Part shown: positions 16,273 to 24,274 of the stretch, in pieces
How positions within the stretch are numbered: the stretch's first letter is position 1
How the letters are laid out: each line of letters begins with the position of its first letter
Assembly: GCA_037443425.1 (NCBI GenBank)
Contig: JBBIOI010000031.1
Location: forward strand, 1-31,094
DNA from: JBBIOI01 sp037443425
Lineage (GTDB): Bacteria; Desulfobacterota; BSN033; UBA1163
Reading direction: 5' to 3'
DNA: 31,094 nt
Notes under the pieces: model-generated
Seen by the model: the letters and a program-made list of their open reading frames with translations, nothing else
The model's database searches: none
What the model was told of the DNA's origin: nothing
Translations under genes and position numbers: made by a program

Positions 16273-17352
16273 CTAAAGGACAAATTTACTTAGAACTTTT
16301 AGTCTTCGAATAGCCTCCATTTTATCTCTATCACCCAATTTAACCTTATCAATTGCATCTTTTAATATTTCGATATTTTGGTCATAAAGCTTTTTATCCA
16401 CTGGATATGGATGACCATCCTTGCCACCATGGGTGAAACTGAATTTCGTTGGGTCTTTAAAACTGGGCTTAGTGCCAAAAATAAGTTCAGATATTAGAGA
16501 AAGAGAGCGAATAGTCTTCGGCCCAACACCCTTTATCCCGAGTAATTTTTCAAAATTCTCAGGTTGACTTTCATAGATTTGATTAAATACCTTATCTAAT
16601 CTCTCGAGACGGATCTCTTCCATAGGGATTGAATGGTCTTTGCTCAGAAAGATTCCTTTTAACTTTTTTATTTGATCTATTAAAAAAATTGGTTTTTCAT
16701 GAGATGATTCCGTTATGGCCTTTCTTGTCGACTCACTTTCTAATGCCACTAAGTTCAGGGCCTCCTTTATTTCATCACAGCACACAGCCCAATGAGGTTC
16801 ACATACAAAGTCTTTTAGGCCACGGCTAAACCAATGATACCTTCTTGCAAAACGGGTTTCTTCATTCATTCCTTGCTGTATGATGGCCCATAAACCTTCT
16901 CTATCAAAAAAGATGCTATGATGATAAAGCTGATATCCATCCTGTAATGCCGCGCTATCTACCTTCGCAGAGATCTTACTTGCATAAATCAATGAATTTC
17001 CATTTATTGAAGTTTTATTACAAATCTCCTCTATTTCTATAGGTGTTTTTCTTGATGCCTTACCTTTTCCTCCTGCTACAAAGAATCCAAGCTCTTTCTC
17101 AATTCCTTTAATACCCTCTTTTATTGCACCGCAGACAGTGATTGTCAATCCGCTCGAATGCCAATCAAATCCAAGCACACATCCAAAGGCTTGGAACCAG
17201 TATGGATTTGATAATCTAAAAAGTAATTCCTCTGTTCCATAGTTATCTATAATAAAAATTATAATTTCTTTTGAAAGCCTCTTCATCCTGTTAAAAAGCC
17301 AGGATGGTGCCTTGCCATAATGGAGGGGAAGATTAATAACTCCTGTTCTCAT
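16273..17352 (-). CDS. DUF763 domain protein with helix-hairpin-helix
   Basis: A 359-residue DUF763 protein (N-terminal MRTGVINLPLHYGKAPSWLF is the family's signature), about the usual length. The family is common in archaea and scattered in bacteria and has no known activity. The segment 269-290, KLLGIKGVGPKTIRSLSLIS, is a helix-hairpin-helix with the GIKGVGPKT hairpin used for sequence-independent DNA binding. Conserved charged residues occur in GFDWHSSGLTITVCGAIKEG and RYHWFSRGLKDFVCEPHWA, where aspartate, histidine and cysteines may form an active or metal site. The gene is 15 bases from the radical SAM gene and 25 bases from EndoQ, so all three are very likely co-transcribed. A DNA-processing role is inferred. 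Confidence 0.88.
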   Translation of the reverse strand: MRTGVINLPLHYGKAPSWLFNRMKRLSKEIIIFIIDNYGTEELLFRLSNPYWFQAFGCVLGFDWHSSGLTITVCGAIKEGIKGIEKELGFFVAGGKGKASRKTPIEIEEICNKTSINGNSLIYASKISAKVDSAALQDGYQLYHHSIFFDREGLWAIIQQGMNEETRFARRYHWFSRGLKDFVCEPHWAVCCDEIKEALNLVALESESTRKAITESSHEKPIFLIDQIKKLKGIFLSKDHSIPMEEIRLERLDKVFNQIYESQPENFEKLLGIKGVGPKTIRSLSLISELIFGTKPSFKDPTKFSFTHGGKDGHPYPVDKKLYDQNIEILKDAIDKVKLGDRDKMEAIRRLKVLSKFVL

Positions 17353-17367
17353 ATTATCAATTAACCA

Positions 17368-18525
17368 TTAGCTTAATAGATGTAAATTCCCAATTCTTAC
17401 CCTTCTTAAACCTTCCTTTTCTGCAATCTCTTTACATTTAAATGCAAAAGCCCGTGATGTAGTAGGAAGATCTTTAAAAATGAATTGTGGGTAGAATCCT
17501 AAAAGTGAATATGGAATCTCAGGGTTAATAGATGCTATCCATTTTGAGATATCTCTTATTTCATTTTCATCAATATAGCCAGGTATCAGCAATGTGCTTG
17601 CAATAAGCAAAGGTGGTTCTGGTCTTTTATCAATCCATTGGGCTACCCATGAAAAATTTCTCTTTGTCATTTTATTTGAGACACCGCAAAGTGCTATATG
17701 GAGGTTTTCATTGAATGCTTTGATATCAAACTTAATACATCCTCCAGAAGTTAGAGAAAGTTCTGTCATCTCCTCTAAAAATGAGGGGGTCATTGATCCA
17801 TTTGTTTCCCAACATATTCTTAGTATTTTCCCCTTTGATAACTCAATCGCCCTTTTTGACGCCTCAATTGCATGAGGGAGTTGTGGGGTGGGATCTCCAC
17901 CGAAATAACATATACAGCTTGTCTTTTCATCAACCGCATCTGCCAATTCTTTTGGACTAATCCTGTCTCTGTCTTTAATCCTTTTCTTATGCGTCCAATT
18001 CTGGCAAAAAAGACAGTCAAATGAACAACCATGATAAAATACAGCTAAATTTTTAAAACCATATTCTGGTCCTTTTGTGTTTGAAAATTTTGGATAACCA
18101 GATCCTGTTCCACCCGGACAAACCCAATCAGCTACACAATTAGTTGGTAAACCATCATAATACCAACTTAAATTGCCCTCTTGAGAAGACACCCCTTTTA
18201 TTATCCCCTCTTTTTGAGTCCTTAATCCACAATATCCCCATCCATCCTCTGAAATTTTACAATGATTTATGCATATCTCACATAAAACTCCGGTCTTTTC
18301 TCGAGGTGGTTTACTTACCAAACCAAAGGGAGTCCGTGATTTATTATGGACTTCTTCAATAAAGGGTAAAGCCTCCCTTTTGCCTGAACGTAAACAATCG
18401 ATACATATTGGAAGAGACTGTGACAGATTCTCCACTTCCCTTCGACAAATATTGCAACTATTCACCTTATAAAAATTTCTTTTAGAAAATATCCCCTCAT
18501 TCAATGACCTTGTAGACAACATCAT
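17368..18525 (-). CDS. Radical SAM protein with N-terminal cysteine-rich domains (PflA-like)
   Basis: A 385-residue radical S-adenosylmethionine protein of the pyruvate-formate-lyase-activating-enzyme-like group (COG1180). The SAM cluster motif C-x3-C-x2-C is CSFDCLFC (C167, C171, C174), followed by CYFGGDPTPQ and CWETNGSM, the glycine-rich SAM-binding segments. Two cysteine sets precede it: a zinc-ribbon pair (C24/C27 and C41/C44) and C82, C85, C89, C99, common in this subgroup. The target is unknown; no glycyl-radical enzyme is in the window. The ATG at 18525 has AAGGGAG just before it and overlaps the end of the EF-Tu-like gene by 29 bases, suggesting coupled translation. Confidence 0.87.
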   Translation of the reverse strand: MMLSTRSLNEGIFSKRNFYKVNSCNICRREVENLSQSLPICIDCLRSGKREALPFIEEVHNKSRTPFGLVSKPPREKTGVLCEICINHCKISEDGWGYCGLRTQKEGIIKGVSSQEGNLSWYYDGLPTNCVADWVCPGGTGSGYPKFSNTKGPEYGFKNLAVFYHGCSFDCLFCQNWTHKKRIKDRDRISPKELADAVDEKTSCICYFGGDPTPQLPHAIEASKRAIELSKGKILRICWETNGSMTPSFLEEMTELSLTSGGCIKFDIKAFNENLHIALCGVSNKMTKRNFSWVAQWIDKRPEPPLLIASTLLIPGYIDENEIRDISKWIASINPEIPYSLLGFYPQFIFKDLPTTSRAFAFKCKEIAEKEGLRRVRIGNLHLLS

Positions 18526-18754
18526 GCTCCCTTACCTTATCAATTACCTTTATTCCAATATCAGCCCCAGGTCCTGCCTCTTGAACATTTTTATTTTCAA
18601 TCTGCATCGAGTCTACTGTTTGTGTAAAGTCAGTAGTATGACCTAATATATGTATTTTATCACCTACCTTCAATGAACCTTCTGAAAGCCTGATTGCAGC
18701 TACACTGATCTTTCCAAAGAATTTAATTACCTCACCAACCTTTTTCTCTTCCAT
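18497..18754 (-). CDS. Small EF-Tu domain-2-like protein
   Basis: An 85-residue protein that is only a beta-barrel of the translation-factor domain-2 type. VGEVIKFFGKISVAAIRLSE and GSLKVGDKIHILGHTTDFTQ mirror domain 2 of EF-Tu and IF2, and VQEAGPGADIGIKV is the matching second half. There is no GTPase domain. Such stand-alone domains occur in archaea and some bacteria, often near peptidase U32-type or repair genes, and their role is unknown. It has an AAAGGAGG ribosome site and overlaps the radical SAM start by 29 bases. Confidence 0.87.
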   Translation of the reverse strand: MEEKKVGEVIKFFGKISVAAIRLSEGSLKVGDKIHILGHTTDFTQTVDSMQIENKNVQEAGPGADIGIKVIDKVREHDVVYKVIE

Positions 18755-18788
18755 TTTTATTAACCTCCTTTAATAAATTTTTTTACTA

Positions 18789-19253
18789 TCATCTCTTAGG
18801 TGGCAGATTCTCATATCCTTTTATTGGAATATTTTGTATTATCATCATTGTAGAGGTGCCATGGGCTATCAGTTTCTCTTTCTCATTCTTTACAATAACT
18901 TCTCCAAGTGCAATAGTTTTACCCATCTTTATGCATTTGCCCAGTGCAAACAACTTTCCATTTTGAACTGGAGAGAGATAGTTTACCTTTACCTCAACAG
19001 TAGTAAGTCCTTTTCCATCTTCAACTTGGGGGAAAGAAGCCCAGAAAGCTGCTGCATCTATAAGGGAGGCGATTGCTCCTCCATGGACAGCGCCAAATGG
19101 TTGAAGATGTTTCTCTTTGATTTCCATCTCTAAGAGGCAACTACCCCAATCGAGACTTTTTATCTCCATTGATAAGAGTGAAAAATATGGACAGTGATTT
19201 ACGGCTTTACAAATTGCCTCTATATATTCAGGATTTAAAGACTTTTCATCCAT
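18789..19253 (-). CDS. Hotdog-fold acyl-CoA thioesterase, PaaI/YdiI-like
   Basis: A 154-residue single hotdog-fold thioesterase that hydrolyses acyl-CoA esters. The PaaI family core is clear: LQPFGAVHGGAIASLIDAAA, with HGG and the Asp of LIDAA at active-site positions, then LTTVEVKVNYLSP and ALGEVIVKN. It starts at ATG 19253 with GAGAGGG as a ribosome site and has its own promoter at 19273-19301. It is the first gene of the leftward run that continues into the EF-Tu-like gene 34 bases on; its metabolic substrate is unknown and it may be a general CoA-thioester scavenger. Confidence 0.88.
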   Translation of the reverse strand: MDEKSLNPEYIEAICKAVNHCPYFSLLSMEIKSLDWGSCLLEMEIKEKHLQPFGAVHGGAIASLIDAAAFWASFPQVEDGKGLTTVEVKVNYLSPVQNGKLFALGKCIKMGKTIALGEVIVKNEKEKLIAHGTSTMMIIQNIPIKGYENLPPKR

Positions 19254-19272
19254 TTTTTACCCTCTCACTATC

Positions 19273-19301
19273 AATTTATAAAACTATTGTCATTAAGTCA
19301 A
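19273..19301 (-). promoter_or_regulatory. Promoter of the thioesterase-to-DUF488 operon
   Basis: Minus strand: TTGACT (19296-19301), 17-base spacer, TAAATT (19273-19278), with the start expected about 10-12 bases before the thioesterase ATG. It is the only good promoter I see for the seven genes down to 13825. Confidence 0.55.
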
Positions 19302-19362
19302 TTAAAAAGTTTACGTTTTTTAAAGGCCGTTAGAAAGAGGTGATTCATATTTAATATGGTTA

Positions 19363-20370
19363 TTAAAAATTTTTTGAATAATTGAAGGCAAGATTAAAAT
19401 ATCTTTTTGCCCTTTCTTGGGCATCTCGCTTTTCATAATCTGGAATACTTAAATCATCCAGACGAAAACTTTCAACCTTCCCCCTTACATAAGCCCTATA
19501 ACATTTATAGAAGTCAAGGATTTTTCTTATTGAATAATCACCAGATCCTTCTATATAGGTCTCGATTAAAGGGCGATTTAGGTCTTCTCTTTCATGATAA
19601 TCAAGATCCATAGAAAGAAATGCTATATCGGCAGCTACATCTGTATAGCGAAATCTTTTATTGAATTCTATGCAGTCAAAAATTGAGATCTCTTCTCCCC
19701 AAAAGATATGTTCAAGTCTCAGGTCTCCATGGCAATCCCTAATTCTATTATCATTTATCCTTTCATAGAACATATCACCCTTTTCTTTTAAAAAGGCGTC
19801 TGTCTTTTCTTTAATTTTTTTATAAATATCTTTTTCTATTGTGATATTGATATATTTCTCAGTTTGCTCGAAGTTTTCATCTGTATCTTGTTTAATACGC
19901 TCAGGTTTTGCATATCCCTTAATTTCATCGTTTGTTTCCGCTGAGAGATAAAATCTAACCAATTTTTTAGAGACTGCCTCAATCATATCCGGGGTAACCT
20001 TCCCTTCCTTTAGAAGTCTATTCATTAAAAGTTCCTCAGGAATCTGTCTCATTTTAACTGCATATTCAACAATCTCATCTGAACCATCTAAAGAGAGCTT
20101 TTTTCCATCGTATGTTATCTTTATAACTCCCAAATATATATCTGGAGAAAGTCTACGATTTAGAATTATTTCTTGTTCACAAAAAAATCTCCTTTTTTCA
20201 AGTGTAGTAAAATCCAAAAAGCCAAAGTCTACAGGTTTTTTTAACTTATAAACATAGTTACCCGTAAAAAAAAGTATAGAAATATGTGTCTCAATAAACC
20301 TTATTTTATCTGGCTTATCTGGATAGATTTCTGGGTTGAGGAGTGCCTTTTTTAAAAAGTGAATATTCAT
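19363..20370 (-). CDS. Aminoglycoside-phosphotransferase-like kinase (COG2187 type)
   Basis: A 335-residue protein of the COG2187 group, related in fold to aminoglycoside phosphotransferases. Signatures are FIETHISILFFTGNYVYKLK followed by PVDFGFLDFTTLEKRRFFC (nucleotide-lobe lysine region), then RDCHGDLRLEHIFW (catalytic HGD loop) and FDCIEFNKRFRYTDVAAD (metal-binding loop). In many bacteria this domain is fused to a C-terminal P-loop kinase; here the two are separate genes in the opposite order. I take ATG at 20370, which leaves a four-base gap after the kinase stop; a TTG at 20388 would add six residues and overlap. Substrate unknown; drug resistance should not be inferred. Confidence 0.85.
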   Translation of the reverse strand: MNIHFLKKALLNPEIYPDKPDKIRFIETHISILFFTGNYVYKLKKPVDFGFLDFTTLEKRRFFCEQEIILNRRLSPDIYLGVIKITYDGKKLSLDGSDEIVEYAVKMRQIPEELLMNRLLKEGKVTPDMIEAVSKKLVRFYLSAETNDEIKGYAKPERIKQDTDENFEQTEKYINITIEKDIYKKIKEKTDAFLKEKGDMFYERINDNRIRDCHGDLRLEHIFWGEEISIFDCIEFNKRFRYTDVAADIAFLSMDLDYHEREDLNRPLIETYIEGSGDYSIRKILDFYKCYRAYVRGKVESFRLDDLSIPDYEKRDAQERAKRYFNLAFNYSKNF

Positions 20371-20374
20371 ATTT

Positions 20375-20980
20375 TTATCTTTTTTCAATTTTTATTACCT
20401 TCCACTGTGAGGGTGAATCATATTCAGTATCAATTTTGATGTGGATCAGGGGTAACTCTTTATAATGTTTTTTTAAATCATCTAAATCCACAGGTTGAAA
20501 TAGGGCCTTGTTATTTAGATAGGCTTCTCGAGTTAAAGCATTAGATTCGTAATTCTCTTTTGTTCTCTTTAAAATTCTTTCTATAGACCTTCCCTCAGAA
20601 CAGACACATTCTAAGATTACAAATGGTCTATGGGCCTTGGATGCAATTTCTGCTGCCTTTGCCCTAAGTTCCTGAGTAAAAAAGGTTGCATCAAGGATTA
20701 ACCCCTTTTTAGTATTCTCTATAATTTCTTCAGCCCTTCTAAACATCTCATCATATACCCTCTTCCTTTTTTCAAGGTCAGATGCTACCCTGTTATCAAA
20801 TATATCCTCACCTTTTAGTACCTCCAGTCTAATTATATCTGAGCGAAGTATTTCAAACCCTTTCATCTTTGATATCTCCTCTGTCACCGGGCTTTTCCAG
20901 CTACCAGGAAGCCCCACAGAAATCAATACACAATCATCAGGAATCTCTAATGATACTACATCTGAAAAATCTTTTTGCAT
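20375..20980 (-). CDS. P-loop kinase-like protein (COG0645 type) with altered Walker A
   Basis: A 201-residue AAA/zeta-toxin-like small kinase fold. The Walker A loop at residues 23-31 reads GLPGSWKSP, whereas the family has GLPGSGKST: the glycine before the essential lysine is Trp28 and the following Thr is Pro31, each explained by a single-base change (GGG to TGG, ACG to CCG). The rest is intact: RSDIIR, GLILDATFFT (Walker B-like) and a lid with arginines (ILKRTKENYESNALTREAY). The reading frame is open, so the protein may be made but bind ATP poorly, or may be on the way to inactivation. It is co-directional with and abuts the COG2187 gene, its fusion partner elsewhere. Confidence 0.82.
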   Translation of the reverse strand: MQKDFSDVVSLEIPDDCVLISVGLPGSWKSPVTEEISKMKGFEILRSDIIRLEVLKGEDIFDNRVASDLEKRKRVYDEMFRRAEEIIENTKKGLILDATFFTQELRAKAAEIASKAHRPFVILECVCSEGRSIERILKRTKENYESNALTREAYLNNKALFQPVDLDDLKKHYKELPLIHIKIDTEYDSPSQWKVIKIEKR

Positions 20981-21002
20981 TTATAACCTCCCCAAATAAA
21001 AT

Positions 21003-21980
21003 TTATATATCCGCTAATGCTTTCAAGATCATTGGATGTAAAATACCATTACTGACAAGGATACCATAATTTTTTATTAGCTCTACCCCAGAAGAGAAGT
21101 CTAAAGGATTTCCAAAGATGTCTGTTACTTTTCCTCCAGCCTCCTCTGCTATTATTGATCCAGCGGCATGATCCCATATCTTTTCTTTATAACCCTTCTT
21201 TGAAGGGATGCGAATATAAAAAGATGCATCCCCTCGGGCTACGATTCCATATTTCGCCTGGCTATCCATCCTTATAGATGGTTTGTAAATATTCAATTTC
21301 TTAGCTAATCTTTCATGGAAGTCATGATCCGAATGAGAGGACTCAAAACTCTCTGTAAAGATGGCATCTCTTATATCATCTATTTTTGAAACTGAAATTA
21401 AATCCTTCTTTTCTCCATCTATCTCCATCTGGATTGCCCCTTTACCCTTAGATGCTAAAAAGAGACAGCCTCTTTTTTCTTTTGATAAATCTCTATTTAA
21501 ATAAAGATTTGGACATGCAAGTATTCCTAAACTAACCTTTCCTTCTTCTACAAGGGCTAATGCAATTGCATATTGATCGCCCCTCAAAAACCCTTTCGTT
21601 CCATCAATTGGATCTAAGGTCCAGAATCGATCAGTGATGGTTTTTGAGCTAAAATCAATCCAGGAACATACTTCTTTAGGAGTTACATCTGGGAAAAAAA
21701 GATTTACGTAATAAGTAACTTGCTCAAGTATAGATAAATTTTCAGGGCTTCTTAATTGGCTGGAGTCTTCCTCGGCAATAATATTATCGTTTGGAAATGT
21801 TGTTTTTAAAATATTGCATATAATAGCCTGTGAACAATAGTCTGCGATAGTAATTGGACTTTTATCATCCTTTAGAACTGATTTAATGGAATTTAATTCC
21901 TTTCTTATCTTCTCGCAGGCTTTTGAGGCTATTTTAACAGATCTGATTGCTGTTAATATCTCTGTTGAATTAATATCCAT
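21003..21980 (-). CDS. 3'(2'),5'-bisphosphate nucleotidase, HAL2/SAL1 type
   Basis: An inositol-monophosphatase-superfamily enzyme that hydrolyses 3'-phosphoadenosine 5'-phosphate to AMP, clearing the by-product of sulfate activation. Metal-site motifs are present: IIAEED, LDPIDGTKGFLRGDQ and WDHAAGSIIAEEAGG. At 325 residues it is longer than bacterial CysQ (about 250) and matches the yeast HAL2/plant SAL1 subtype, including GFLRGDQYAIALALVEEG and an inserted region before the DPIDGT motif. I take ATG at 21980; a GTG at 22001 would add a hydrophobic heptapeptide. It is 22 bases before the P-loop kinase gene and may form an operon with it. The exact substrate (PAP versus inositol polyphosphates) needs assay. 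Confidence 0.88.
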   Translation of the reverse strand: MDINSTEILTAIRSVKIASKACEKIRKELNSIKSVLKDDKSPITIADYCSQAIICNILKTTFPNDNIIAEEDSSQLRSPENLSILEQVTYYVNLFFPDVTPKEVCSWIDFSSKTITDRFWTLDPIDGTKGFLRGDQYAIALALVEEGKVSLGILACPNLYLNRDLSKEKRGCLFLASKGKGAIQMEIDGEKKDLISVSKIDDIRDAIFTESFESSHSDHDFHERLAKKLNIYKPSIRMDSQAKYGIVARGDASFYIRIPSKKGYKEKIWDHAAGSIIAEEAGGKVTDIFGNPLDFSSGVELIKNYGILVSNGILHPMILKALADI

Positions 21981-22017
21981 AATAAAAATTATTATTCTCA
22001 CTTATAAAACTAAGAAA

Positions 22018-22046
22018 ATTATGCGATATTAGTAACTAATCTACAA
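22018..22046 (-). promoter_or_regulatory. Weak candidate promoter for the nucleotidase operon
   Basis: Minus strand: TTGTAG (22041-22046), 17-base spacer, CATAAT (22018-22023). The -10 is good, the -35 only partial; placed 38 bases before the ATG. Confidence 0.35.
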
Positions 22047-22104
22047 GGGCTATGAGAAATAGAGTTTTAATGCCTCAATGGAAGAAAACCAGAAAACAAA
22101 AAAT

Positions 22105-22133
22105 TTGACAATAATTTTTTTTTAAGATATTTT
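22105..22133 (+). promoter_or_regulatory. Promoter of the nfeD-slipin operon
   Basis: TTGACA (22105-22110), 17-base spacer, TATTTT (22128-22133). The expected start at about 22140 is only a few bases before the ATG at 22144, so the message would be nearly leaderless; no ribosome site is seen. Confidence 0.5.
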
Positions 22134-22143
22134 TAAATTGGTT

Positions 22144-23463
22144 ATGAATGGGAACTTTCGTATAAAAAGATTTATCCAAGTTTTTTCATTTGGCTTTCTT
22201 CTTCTTTTTCTGGGCTTTGGAATCTATGGTCTTACCCAAGAAAAGCAACCTGTCTATATCATTGAAGTAGAAGGTATAATAAACCCTGCTACAGCAAGGT
22301 TTATCACGGAGTCGATTGATAAGGCGATAAACAACAATGCCCAGTGTCTAATTATTCAACTTGATACACCAGGTGGATTGATGGACTCGATGCGGAGCAT
22401 AGTAAAAAAGATCCTTACTGCTAATATTCCGATAATAGTATATGTCTCACCAAGTGGAGCAAGGGCAGCTTCTGCAGGTGTTTTTATAACACTTTCGGCA
22501 CATATTGCCGTTATGGCACCGAGCACACATATAGGAGCAGCCCACCCCGTTACCCTTGGAGAAGGGAAAGAAAGTAAAACCATGAGTGAAAAGATCGTTA
22601 ATGATACGGTTTCTTATATAAAGACAATTGCGAAAACAAGGGGTAGAAATGTTGACTGGGCTGAAAAGGCAGTCCGTAAAAGTGTATCTATAACGGAGGA
22701 AGAGGCTTTAAGACAGAATGTTATTGACTTTATAAGTCCTGATTTGAATGATCTTCTTACAAAAATAGATGGGAAAGTAATTAAATTTGATGGAGTATCT
22801 CGAACCCTTTCAACAAAAGGAGTAAAACCAAGATCACTGGAGATGAGCTGGCGCTATCGGTTACTGGACGTAATATCAAACCCTACAATTGCGTATATAT
22901 TATTAATGTTAGGGATATACGGAATATTTTTCGAATTGTCGAATCCAGGGGCAATCTTACCAGGGGTGGTTGGTGGAATATTTCTTATCCTTGCATTTTA
23001 TGCCCTTCAGATGCTTCCAATAAACTTTGCAGGGCTTGCCCTTATCATTTTCGCAATTATACTATTTATAGCCGAAATCAAAGTTGTAAGCCATGGCCTT
23101 CTTGCTATAGGGGGAATAATCTCTCTCTTCTTAGGTTCACTGATGCTCATAGAAAGCCCGGCTGAGTATATGAGGATTTCATTAAGTGTTATAATTCCTG
23201 CAGTTATAGTAAGTGCTGCGTTCTTTATATTTGCTATTACTATGGCTGTGCGTGCACGGATGAAAAAACCAACAACAGGAATGGAAGGTCTTGTTGGTGA
23301 GACTGGCGTTGCAAGTACAGAAATCAATCCTGAAGGAAAGATTATCATCAGGGGGGAATTCTGGAATGCATATAGTAATGAACCTATTGAAAAAGGAGAA
23401 AAGGTTGAGGTGATTGCTGTAAAGAATTTAAAACTCCAAGTAAAAAAGAAAGGGGAGGAATAA
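22144..23463 (+). CDS. Full-length NfeD-family membrane serine protease
   Basis: A roughly 439-residue NfeD protein (homologue of the archaeal PH1510 type). A signal/anchor helix (about residues 10-30) leads to a ClpP-like serine protease domain: QLDTPGGLMDSMRSIV, then SPSGARAASAGVFI with the probable nucleophile Ser110 and a probable general-base Lys150 in MSEKIVND. Four to five membrane helices follow (about residues 245-375), and the C-terminus is an NfeD OB-fold (LVGETGVASTEINPEGKI). In Pyrococcus this protease cleaves the C-terminus of its slipin partner, and the slipin gene follows here directly, one base after the stop. ATG 22144 is used; TTG at 22138 would add two residues. Role: membrane protein quality control. 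Confidence 0.9.
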   Translation: MNGNFRIKRFIQVFSFGFLLLFLGFGIYGLTQEKQPVYIIEVEGIINPATARFITESIDKAINNNAQCLIIQLDTPGGLMDSMRSIVKKILTANIPIIVYVSPSGARAASAGVFITLSAHIAVMAPSTHIGAAHPVTLGEGKESKTMSEKIVNDTVSYIKTIAKTRGRNVDWAEKAVRKSVSITEEEALRQNVIDFISPDLNDLLTKIDGKVIKFDGVSRTLSTKGVKPRSLEMSWRYRLLDVISNPTIAYILLMLGIYGIFFELSNPGAILPGVVGGIFLILAFYALQMLPINFAGLALIIFAIILFIAEIKVVSHGLLAIGGIISLFLGSLMLIESPAEYMRISLSVIIPAVIVSAAFFIFAITMAVRARMKKPTTGMEGLVGETGVASTEINPEGKIIIRGEFWNAYSNEPIEKGEKVEVIAVKNLKLQVKKKGEE

Positions 23464-23464
23464 A

Positions 23465-24223
23465 ATGGGTGTGACAGGATTACCATCCGGAATCGTTTTT
23501 TTAATCATATTTTTAATTATTTTAGCTGCTTCGGCAATCAAAATACTAAGAGAATGGGAAAGAGGTGTAATACTCAGACTTGGAAGGCTTATCGGAGCTA
23601 AAGGACCAGGGATATTCTTCATTATCCCAGGAATTGATAAGATGATTAGAATTGACCTTAGGCTTGTTACACTTGATATACCACCGCAGGATGTTATTAC
23701 ACGCGATAATGTGTCAATAAAGGTTAATGCAGTGGTATATTATAGAGTGGTGGATCCAAGCAAGGCAGTGGTTGAAGTTGCAAATTACCATTATGCAACT
23801 TCCCAATTGGCGCAGACAACCCTTCGGAGTGTAGTGGGTCAAATGGAACTTGATGAATTACTTGCCCAAAGAGAAAAGATAAATATGCAACTTCAGGATA
23901 TTCTGGATCGTCATACTGAACCATGGGGAATAAAGGTCACACTTGTCGAAACAAAACAGGTTGACCTTCCTGAAGAGATGAGACGTGCTATTGCTCGACA
24001 GGCTGAGGCAGAAAGGGAGAGAAGGGCCAAGATCATTCATGCTGATGGTGAGTTCCAGGCTGCCGAAAAATTGGCTCAAGCTGCAAATGTTATAAGCGCA
24101 AATCCTGCTGCTCTACAGCTAAGATTTCTTCAAACACTAACTGAGGTTGCAACCGAGAAGAATTCCACCACGATCTTTCCTGTTCCGATTGATCTTTTAA
24201 GACCATTCATTGAAAAGAAATAG
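23465..24223 (+). CDS. Slipin (stomatin/prohibitin SPFH family)
   Basis: A 252-residue SPFH/band-7 protein. An N-terminal membrane segment (about residues 8-25) precedes the SPFH domain, with VILRLGRLIGAKGPGIFFII, then DLRLVTLDIPPQDVITRDNV and AVVYYRVVDPSKAV, and a coiled-coil Ala/Glu-rich region RRAIARQAEAERERRAKIIH, ending in a C-terminal FLQTLTEVA motif. Slipins oligomerise at membranes and are substrates of NfeD-type protease, whose gene immediately precedes. A ribosome site (GGGGAGGAA) lies inside the end of nfeD. A strong hairpin 4 bases after the stop closes the operon. Confidence 0.93.
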   Translation: MGVTGLPSGIVFLIIFLIILAASAIKILREWERGVILRLGRLIGAKGPGIFFIIPGIDKMIRIDLRLVTLDIPPQDVITRDNVSIKVNAVVYYRVVDPSKAVVEVANYHYATSQLAQTTLRSVVGQMELDELLAQREKINMQLQDILDRHTEPWGIKVTLVETKQVDLPEEMRRAIARQAEAERERRAKIIHADGEFQAAEKLAQAANVISANPAALQLRFLQTLTEVATEKNSTTIFPVPIDLLRPFIEKK

Positions 24224-24227
24224 AAGC

Positions 24228-24274
24228 AGGAGCTGGGTGGTCAATTCTTTTACCACCTAACTCCTCTTTTGTTT
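24228..24274. terminator. Bidirectional terminator between slipin and TrmJ genes
   Basis: Arms 24228-24241 and 24252-24265 pair over 14 positions with one mismatch and one G-U; a T-rich run (TCTTTTGTTT) follows on the plus strand. The right arm contains the trmJ stop codon, so it may also help the minus strand. It serves convergent genes. Confidence 0.7.

Noticed and set aside
19363..20370. Aminoglycoside resistance gene
   Set aside because: The kinase fold belongs to the COG2187 group of unknown substrate, found chromosomally in many bacteria; no resistance context.
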